DNA of 5,461 nucleotides from Candidatus Roizmanbacteria bacterium RIFCSPHIGHO2_01_FULL_39_8 (GTDB taxonomy: Bacteria > Patescibacteriota > Microgenomatia > UBA1406 > GWC2-37-13), in contig MFZI01000005.1 of the NCBI GenBank assembly GCA_001789355.1, positions 11,466-16,926 of the forward strand. The letters run 5' to 3'. Below the pieces are notes generated by a model. That model had not been told where the DNA came from. It ran no database searches and saw nothing but the letters and a program-made list of their open reading frames with translations. Positions 1-5,180 of the stretch are shown here, piece after piece. Numbering within the stretch: position 1 is the stretch's first letter; every line of letters starts with the position of its first letter. A program made the position numbers and the translations under genes.

Positions 1-600
1 GGGATAGTGACGATAGACCATTACGTTTCGACTACCGAAAAGTTGCTGCAAGACATCAAAGATTATGCGCAAAGAAGCGGAGGCAAGGTGGTTTTGGGCG
101 AATTTGGGGCACCGATACCAGATATCCATGGGAAAATGTCTGAGGATGATCAGGCAAGATGGATTGATCAGGCAATGATAGAATTGGTTAGTCTACCTGA
201 CGTAGCAGGTGTAAACTATTGGACAAACAGGGGGAGCAGTACTCAACTTTGGACTGACAATAACGAACCGTTAAAGGCGGTTGAAATTTTAGCAAAATAT
301 TACGACCCAATAAATATAGTTGGAAGCGTAAAGGACGAGGCGGATAAGCCGCTTGACGGGGTTGAGGTAAAAGGGGAAGAGAAAACAACCGTAAGTAAAA
401 ATGGCAGGTATGCTTTGCCAGTTTTGGCTGGTGAAAAAGTTTCGTTTAGCAAAAGCGGGCATGAGATAGTCAACGTCAGGGTGAGAGAAGAAAAATCGAA
501 AGATATAGAAAAAGATATCGTTTTAAAGTGGTCTCATCCCTCACTAATTTATTCACTGTTCATAAAGATTATTCGCTTCATCAAAATCTTATTTAAGTGA
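1..600 (+). CDS. Secreted glycoside hydrolase (clan GH-A, GH5/GH39-like), C-terminal part with carboxypeptidase-regulatory-like domain; 5' partial
   Basis: The frame is open to the left edge, so the true start lies outside; the GTG at position 7 is internal. The fragment starts near the end of a TIM-barrel hydrolase. The strand VVLGEFGAP carries the presumed catalytic nucleophile Glu at 100-102, as in clan GH-A enzymes. It is followed by a helix (DDQARWIDQAMIEL) and a last barrel strand (GVNYWTNRGSS), and the barrel ends around YYDP near 309. From about 310 to 528 there is an Ig-like carboxypeptidase-regulatory/CarboxypepD_reg-type sandwich (NIVGSVKDEADKPLDGVEV, then GRYALPVLAG). The tail (532-597) is hydrophobic and lysine-rich and could be a membrane-associating helix. 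The enzyme probably trims a polysaccharide outside the cell, possibly the polymer made by the operon downstream, but that link is only proximity. The exact GH family cannot be fixed because most of the barrel, including the acid/base Glu, is missing. Confidence 0.8.
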   Translation, partial: GIVTIDHYVSTTEKLLQDIKDYAQRSGGKVVLGEFGAPIPDIHGKMSEDDQARWIDQAMIELVSLPDVAGVNYWTNRGSSTQLWTDNNEPLKAVEILAKYYDPINIVGSVKDEADKPLDGVEVKGEEKTTVSKNGRYALPVLAGEKVSFSKSGHEIVNVRVREEKSKDIEKDIVLKWSHPSLIYSLFIKIIRFIKILFK

Positions 601-630
601 ACGTGGGAATTATGACCCACGTTCATTTAA
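593..630. terminator. Bidirectional hairpin terminator shared by convergent genes
   Basis: The arms 593-607 and 616-630 form a 15-bp stem with a single G-T pair (597/626). The upper 9 bp (GAACGTGGG with its complement) are perfect, and the loop is the 8 nt 608-615. The lower stem is A/T-rich on both sides, so each transcript ends in a U-containing arm, but there is no long T-run, so termination strength is uncertain. The stem contains the TGA of the hydrolase (598-600) and the TGA of the convergent gene (623-625), and these two triplets pair with each other. Confidence 0.72.
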
Positions 631-1048
631 CCCGTGTATATGTCTTAAATTCCCAGTTTGTCCTTGCCGATAATGTATCCGACCAATATCCGTTTCTGCA
701 ACCGTTGTCTGCTCTTACTTTATAATAATATCTGGTATTAGGGGCAAGATGGTTGATGGTGTAGTCGATTACCCCATTATAAACTCCATATGGAAAAGAT
801 ACTACGAATCTTTCGTCGCCTCTTTCGTAACCGTAAACTATGGTGTAATTGGATATTGCGTTATTTACCGGTGTAAAGTAGAGAGTTGCCGAATTTTTTG
901 TCACGTCTATTTGAAATAGGTCAGGTGCATGATCTGGTTTTGTCGCCGAACATTGGGCGGCAGAAGCCGCTGAAGGAAAAGAAAATACTGCTGCAACAAC
1001 AAAAATTAGAGAAAATAATCCAGAGAGAATTACAGGTTTATTTTTCAT
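623..1048 (-). CDS. Small secreted fibronectin type III domain protein
   Basis: This 141-residue protein has a classical signal peptide: a basic start (MKNK), a hydrophobic core at residues 6-24, and an ASA-A cleavage site near residue 30. The mature part is essentially one FnIII sandwich (about residues 39-131). Its hallmarks are an APDLFQIDVTKNSATLYF opening, a Tyr-rich strand (NYTIVYGYERG), and the LAPNTRYYYKVRADNG strand followed by GYWSDTLSART. Cys33 and Cys117 are the only mature cysteines and could form a disulfide tying the N-terminus to the FG region. No LPXTG motif or C-terminal membrane helix is visible, so it is probably released or bound non-covalently. FnIII modules usually mediate protein or carbohydrate contacts, and no enzymatic residues are evident. 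The ATG at 1046-1048 fits the signal peptide and lies about 18 nt after the predicted transcription start. There is no Shine-Dalgarno sequence. Confidence 0.85.
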   Translation of the reverse strand: MKNKPVILSGLFSLIFVVAAVFSFPSAASAAQCSATKPDHAPDLFQIDVTKNSATLYFTPVNNAISNYTIVYGYERGDERFVVSFPYGVYNGVIDYTINHLAPNTRYYYKVRADNGCRNGYWSDTLSARTNWEFKTYTRVK

Positions 1049-1072
1049 TAGAGTAATAATAAATATTATATC

Positions 1073-1101
1073 TTTATACAGATATTATAAAAATATGTCA
1101 A
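1073..1101 (-). promoter_or_regulatory. Sigma70-type promoter of the FnIII gene
   Basis: On the minus strand a consensus -35 TTGACA (1101-1096) is separated by exactly 17 bp from a -10 TATAAA (1078-1073). An eight-A tract lies just upstream of the -35 (T-run at 1105-1112 on the plus strand) and resembles an UP element. The expected start near 1066 gives a leader of about 18 nt before the ATG at 1048. Confidence 0.75.
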
Positions 1102-1151
1102 TAGTTTTTTTTATGAGAATGTATAGCTAGCGAAAAACAGGATGTCGTATT

Positions 1152-1217
1152 TGTCATTCCCGCGAAAGCGGGAATCCAGGCTAAATTTCTGGATCCCCGA
1201 TCAGGTCGGGGATGACA
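1152..1217. repeat. 66-bp imperfect palindromic repeat (REP/MITE-like, two nested hairpins)
   Basis: The ends TGTCATTCCCG and CGGGGATGACA are inverted copies with one mismatch. Inside lie two separate hairpins. The first is ATTCCCGC-GAAA-GCGGGAAT at 1156-1175, an 8-bp perfect stem closing a GNRA loop. The second is ATCCCCGA / TCGGGGAT at 1193-1200 and 1206-1213, with a 5-nt loop. TCCAG (1175-1179) and CTGGA (1189-1193) pair across the AT-rich centre, so the whole element can also fold as one long cruciform. It encodes nothing and sits between two divergent promoters. Its GC-rich core contrasts with AT-rich flanks, which suggests an inserted, dispersed repeat. The first hairpin matches the ATTCCC-N8-GGGAAT pattern known from Neisseria dRS3 repeats, and similar palindromes occur in many unrelated bacteria. 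No target-site duplication is clear. Confidence 0.75.
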
Positions 1218-1272
1218 TTTTGTTTTACGGTTACAATAATACATTTCTAATAAAATTGTGAGAAAATAGGCC

Positions 1273-1301
1273 TTGCATTTTTCGAAATGTTTTATTATAA
1301 T
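1273..1301 (+). promoter_or_regulatory. Sigma70-type promoter of the dehydrogenase-polymerase operon
   Basis: A -35-like TTGCAT (1273-1278), a 17-bp spacer and a perfect -10 TATAAT (1296-1301) predict transcription from about 1308. That leaves a leader of about 19 nt before the ATG at 1327. The upstream sequence is AT-rich. A TTG that would extend the reading frame lies inside this -35 box, which argues against using it as a start codon. Confidence 0.7.
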
Positions 1302-1326
1302 CCTGGTTCATATATCCTATAATTCT

Positions 1327-2232
1327 ATGAAAACAAAAATCTGCATAATTGGTCCAGGCGTTGTCGGTCAGGCAACGGGAAAAGTCTTCGTAAAATTAGG
1401 TATTGAAACGGCGTTCTTAGGCGGAAATCCTGAAAAAACCCAAAAACTTCGTAAAGAAGGCTACACTGCCTATTCTAGAAATGAACTTTTCGACGGATCT
1501 TATGATTTTGATATAAGCATGCTGACGGTTCCCACTCCCACCATCGATGGAAAAATAGATCTTAGCGCTATAAAGTCTGCGTCAACCGATCTGGGAAAAC
1601 GTTTAAAGTTGAATAAAAACAATTATCATGTGGTTGTAGTGAAAAGTACCGTCCCGCCTGGAACGAGCGAAAATTTGGTGGCCGAATTGATAGAAAGTAG
1701 TTCCGGTAGAAAGTTGGGAGTTGATTTTGGTTTATGCATGAACCCCGAGTACTTGAGAGAAAAAAGCGCCTATGATGATGCTTTAAATCCGTGGATAATC
1801 CTTATAGGGCAATATGATAAAAGATCCGGAGATGGGCTCGAAGAGGTGTATAAAAAGTTTAAATGTCCGACGGTTCGCTGTTCGGTTAAAGAAGCCGAGT
1901 TTCAAAAATATGTGCATAATCTTTTCAACGCGGTAAAGATAACCTTTTTTAACGAGATGAGGAATATGTGTAAAGAGTGTAAATTTGATACAAAAAAAGT
2001 CTTTGAAGTAACCGCCCGTTCAGCCGAAGGAATGTGGAACCCACACTATGGCATTAGAGATCTTGGGCCGTTTTCGGGGAGTTGTCTACCAAAAGATACA
2101 ATAGCTTTCTTACATTGGGTGCAGCAAAACGGAGCAGACGCCCCTCTTCTTAAAATGATTATTGATGTAAACGAAATGTTGATCAATGGAAATGGAGAGG
2201 CAAAAAAAGAAGTAGTTGGGGCGGAATTATAA
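1327..2232 (+). CDS. Short UDP-glucose/GDP-mannose 6-dehydrogenase family protein
   Basis: The ATG at 1327 gives 301 residues and puts the Rossmann strand right at the N-terminus (KICIIGPGVVG, residues 4-14). An upstream in-frame TTG falls in the promoter. Family motifs are present in order: VPTP (68-71), KSTVPPGT (106-113), NPEYLRE (139-145), the helix NAVKITFFNE with the catalytic-type Lys204, and GSCLPKD with the thiohemiacetal-forming Cys253 and Asp257. Such enzymes oxidise UDP-glucose or GDP-mannose twice to the uronic acid in the cytoplasm, using NAD+. Two oddities stand out. The protein stops where the roughly 130-residue nucleotide-sugar-binding C-terminal domain should begin (usual length about 430-450). 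The Asp that normally closes strand beta2 and holds the NAD ribose is replaced by Gly32 (FLGGNPEK). It lies 12 bp before the polymerase gene and should feed it. UDP- versus GDP-sugar specificity cannot be read from the sequence. Confidence 0.85.
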   Translation: MKTKICIIGPGVVGQATGKVFVKLGIETAFLGGNPEKTQKLRKEGYTAYSRNELFDGSYDFDISMLTVPTPTIDGKIDLSAIKSASTDLGKRLKLNKNNYHVVVVKSTVPPGTSENLVAELIESSSGRKLGVDFGLCMNPEYLREKSAYDDALNPWIILIGQYDKRSGDGLEEVYKKFKCPTVRCSVKEAEFQKYVHNLFNAVKITFFNEMRNMCKECKFDTKKVFEVTARSAEGMWNPHYGIRDLGPFSGSCLPKDTIAFLHWVQQNGADAPLLKMIIDVNEMLINGNGEAKKEVVGAEL

Positions 2233-2244
2233 ACTTTTTACATA

Positions 2245-5130
2245 ATGAATAGCGATTTTAACTTCTACCTATATCGATACCTTGATCTTTATCCTTTTCT
2301 GATACCACTTGGTTTTATAGGCGTATGGCGATGGAGCGTCTGGTTAATGAAAAAAACCGTCGGATTTTTTTATAAATCTAGGAAAACGGGATATAAAGCT
2401 CCTGTTTCCGTAATCACCCCTGTCTATAACGAAGATCCAAAAACGTTTGCCGCCGCGCTTGAATCATGGAAGAGGAATAAACCCGAGGAGATTATTGCGG
2501 TCATCGACTATACAGACTTAGCTTGCATCGAGTTATTTAAAAAATTTGCCAAAAAAACTCCCCGAGCCCATCTCATCATCACAAAAACTCCGGGAAAGCG
2601 AGAAGCTTTGGGTGACGGGATAAAAGCTGCCAAAAGCGAAATAGTTGCCTTGATCGATAGTGATACGATTTGGTTCGACGATACTTTAGAAAATGCGCTG
2701 GGTCCTTTCTCGGATAAAAAAATCGGCGGCGTCGCCACAAGACAAAGTGTTGAGAAACCAAAAACTATCGCCCAAAAACTTTTCAGCATACGACTGGAAC
2801 AGCGCTATTGGGACGATATCCCTTTTTTAGCCACAGCCGAAGATATCCTTATCTGTCTGTCCGGAAGAACCGCATTCTATCGCAGGAGCGCTCTTTTACC
2901 CATATTGAACGAGATGGTCAACGAGAAGTTCATGGGTCGGAAAGTCATCAGCGGAGAGGATAAGCGCTTGACTTATCTGGTCGAAGCCGCGGGATGGAAG
3001 ACTACATATCAGAGTACGGCGAAAGTTTCCACAACCGGAGTCAAAGACATCTCAACATTTATAAAACAGCAGGTGCGCTGGACCCGCAATAGCTGGAGGA
3101 ACGATTTGAGGGCTCTTTCGCAAAAATGGGTTTACAGGCATCCCGTCTTCGCGCTTTACCTCATCGACCGGGCGGTACAGCCTTTTACTCTTTTGATCAG
3201 CCCGATCTATTTTGTCATCGCTTTAATTCTGCGCCTTTGGATTCCGGTGATAGTCATTTTAGTCTGGTGGCATATAAGCAGACTTTTAAAGATGTATCCT
3301 TATCTTAAGAAATATCCGCTCGATATCTGGATGCTGCCAATTTTTATCATCTTCAGTTTCGTTTCGGCCTATATCCGGATCTACGCCCTCTTCAGCATCA
3401 ACATCCAGGGATGGATCACAAGGTGGGATAAATCAAGATTGCAACAATTTAGATTTTTAGAGTTGGCTCGAGGTCATGCCATGACTCTTTTCATGTTCGG
3501 ATTGGTGGCGTTAGGCGTTTTTTATAATAAAAACAATAACTACCTGATTCCTCATGATCGGCAAAATAAGTTAATCGCGAGCACCTTGCAAAGACGTTCC
3601 GAATTGGTAGCCAATAAGAATACCAGCGTGTTGGGGGCGTCAGCTTTCGATGCGGAAAGCCAGCTTGTCAAAAGTTACGAGTTCGGACAGGCAGACTCGA
3701 TAGCAGGCGTGGCCCAAAAATTTGGAATCCAGTTCGATAATCTCCTGTTTGCCAACGTCAGCAAAATAACAAATTGGTATAGAATAAAACCGGGAACGAT
3801 ATTTACGATTCCTCCCCAAGGAGTAAATATTGCGCCGAACTACCGGTTTAATTATCGGAGAATATATGACGATTATTTACAGGTTTGGTATGATCCTTTG
3901 GCCAACGCGATTGTCGTTTCCGGAAGAGGCTATCAGGTTGGATTGAGTGATATTTATAATGCGGTAGGCAAGGAGTACCTGGAAGAAGTGGAGCCTAAGG
4001 TATGGCAATTGCGAGCCCATATATTTCTGCGATCCGGTACTACTTTAAAGCTGAATAAAGATGAAGTGGCTTGGCTGAGGATGGCGAGCGACAAAGATGG
4101 ATTCGTCACATTGAGGGGTTTTAATGCGGATGTACTTATGGAGGGAGTAAAGATAACCTCTTGGGACGAGTCAAAAAAAGACTATGACAAAAATATTCAA
4201 GACGGGAGAAGCTATATTCTTGTCAAAGACAACGCACGCATGGATGTAAAAAACTCCGAGATCGCTTATCTTGGTTATGCCAGGCCTAAAGATCTTCCCT
4301 ATTCTCCTTACGGAATTTCCTGGAGGATGAGCAACGGGAAATTAGGACAGGCTATTCTTACAGGGGATGTGATCAACAGCAAATTTCATCATAATTATTT
4401 CGGGGCCTATACATTTGGAGCAACCGGAATGGTCTGGCGCGATAGTGAATTTTACAGCAACGTACGGTACGGCCTTGATCCTCACGACGATTCGAACGGT
4501 TTTATCGTCGAAAATAATAAGTTTTACAACAACGGCTCGCACGGATTGATATTTTCCAAACGCTGCATCAATAACACTGTCCGCAATAACGTTTCTTACA
4601 ATAACCAAGGCCACGGTATCATGCTTCATGAGCTGTCAAATAACAATATCGTCGAGAACAACGAGATTTACGGTAATACAGACGGAGTGACCCTTGACAA
4701 CTCAAGTAAAAATACCATACGCAACAATAAAATTTATAATAATAAGCGCGGCGTCCTTGCCGATAAAAAATCTTTAGACAACGCCGTAGTAAAAAATGAT
4801 ATCAGCCAGAATAGCCAATACGGTATATATCTCTATGGGCAGGCAGATGAAAATATTATCCGTGACAACGTCTTAGTCTCGAATGCGGTAGGCATGTATA
4901 TTAAAACCAGCCGGAATGAAGTGTCCAATAACCAATTAGATAAAAATAAAGTGGGCCTGTACTTTTTAGGCAAGGCAGGCAATAACAGCATTGATTCGAA
5001 CAAAATCACATATAGCGGAACTTACGGAATATATGCAAAAATTTTCAGCGGTTTTTCTAACTTCCTGGGAGAAAACAATCTTCTTGACAAAAACAATAAA
5101 AACGACGTAGCTGCCTATGCATTAGAATAA
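2245..5130 (+). CDS. Fusion of a processive GT2 polysaccharide synthase, LysM-like module and AlgG-like beta-helix C5-epimerase
   Basis: The protein has 961 residues in one open frame. An N-terminal hydrophobic segment (about 14-35) precedes a GT2 domain (about 54-296). The GT2 domain has ITPVYNED, Asp88, GKREALGDG (117-125), DSD (138-140), SGRTAFYRR (206-214), GED with presumed base Asp239, and QQVRW (275-279). This set is typical of processive synthases such as hyaluronan synthase and Alg8. Membrane helices lie near 303-329, 332-346, 359-385 and 412-427. Residues 476-524 resemble LysM (Tyr-x-Phe, SIAGVAQKFGI, NLLFAN, IKPGTIFTIPP). From about 530 an AlgG/NosD-like right-handed beta-helix follows, with Asn-rich coils of about 22-24 residues from 750 to 950. 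It carries YGLDPHDDS (742-750) and Arg773, matching the mannuronan C5-epimerase active site. The synthase would polymerise a nucleotide-uronate and extrude it to the tethered epimerase. Exact topology and polymer are unproven. No Shine-Dalgarno sequence precedes the ATG; translation may be coupled to the upstream gene. Confidence 0.85.
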   Translation: MNSDFNFYLYRYLDLYPFLIPLGFIGVWRWSVWLMKKTVGFFYKSRKTGYKAPVSVITPVYNEDPKTFAAALESWKRNKPEEIIAVIDYTDLACIELFKKFAKKTPRAHLIITKTPGKREALGDGIKAAKSEIVALIDSDTIWFDDTLENALGPFSDKKIGGVATRQSVEKPKTIAQKLFSIRLEQRYWDDIPFLATAEDILICLSGRTAFYRRSALLPILNEMVNEKFMGRKVISGEDKRLTYLVEAAGWKTTYQSTAKVSTTGVKDISTFIKQQVRWTRNSWRNDLRALSQKWVYRHPVFALYLIDRAVQPFTLLISPIYFVIALILRLWIPVIVILVWWHISRLLKMYPYLKKYPLDIWMLPIFIIFSFVSAYIRIYALFSINIQGWITRWDKSRLQQFRFLELARGHAMTLFMFGLVALGVFYNKNNNYLIPHDRQNKLIASTLQRRSELVANKNTSVLGASAFDAESQLVKSYEFGQADSIAGVAQKFGIQFDNLLFANVSKITNWYRIKPGTIFTIPPQGVNIAPNYRFNYRRIYDDYLQVWYDPLANAIVVSGRGYQVGLSDIYNAVGKEYLEEVEPKVWQLRAHIFLRSGTTLKLNKDEVAWLRMASDKDGFVTLRGFNADVLMEGVKITSWDESKKDYDKNIQDGRSYILVKDNARMDVKNSEIAYLGYARPKDLPYSPYGISWRMSNGKLGQAILTGDVINSKFHHNYFGAYTFGATGMVWRDSEFYSNVRYGLDPHDDSNGFIVENNKFYNNGSHGLIFSKRCINNTVRNNVSYNNQGHGIMLHELSNNNIVENNEIYGNTDGVTLDNSSKNTIRNNKIYNNKRGVLADKKSLDNAVVKNDISQNSQYGIYLYGQADENIIRDNVLVSNAVGMYIKTSRNEVSNNQLDKNKVGLYFLGKAGNNSIDSNKITYSGTYGIYAKIFSGFSNFLGENNLLDKNNKNDVAAYALE

Positions 5131-5145
5131 TCCCAGCGCCCTTTC

Positions 5146-5174
5146 TTGATACGCACCTGTTTTTAAGTTATCAT
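5146..5174 (+). promoter_or_regulatory. Sigma70-type promoter giving a probably leaderless mRNA
   Basis: TTGATA (5146-5151), a 17-bp spacer and TATCAT (5169-5174) lie in the 50-bp gap after the fusion gene. The expected start, 6-7 nt past the -10, coincides with the ATG at 5181, so the transcript would have little or no leader. No convincing terminator hairpin separates it from the upstream gene, so read-through from the operon is also possible. Confidence 0.55.
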
Positions 5175-5180
5175 TAATCT

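Noticed and set aside
188..388. Minus-strand frame of 66 codons
   Set aside because: It is antisense to the conserved hydrolase and sandwich domain, with Pro/Leu-rich shadow composition.
1318..1323. Second TATAAT just before the dehydrogenase ATG
   Set aside because: Transcription from it would start inside the coding region, and there is no -35 at the right distance. The TATAAT at 1296-1301 has a proper spacer.
2508..2789. Minus-strand open frames of 93 and 60 codons (2508-2789 and 2579-2761)
   Set aside because: They lie antisense to the conserved GT2 catalytic region, overlap each other in different frames, show no domain pattern and have no promoter or ribosome site.
3126..3308. Plus-strand frame of 60 codons
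   Set aside because: It lies out of frame within the membrane region of the fusion gene and has no independent start signals.
4342..4629. Minus-strand frame of 95 codons
   Set aside because: It is antisense to the beta-helix active-site region. Its length reflects the Asn/Ile-rich repeats on the other strand, and its translation has no recognisable domain.
4501..5080. Asn-codon-rich repetitive DNA (AAT/AAC runs) resembling a tandem repeat or CRISPR-like array
   Set aside because: The periodicity is at protein level (22-24-residue beta-helix coils). The nucleotide units are degenerate, with no conserved repeat or spacers.
5131..5165. Possible terminator after the fusion gene (GCG...CGC followed by TTTTT)
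   Set aside because: The stem is only 3 bp with a long loop, and the T-run is better explained as part of the promoter spacer.
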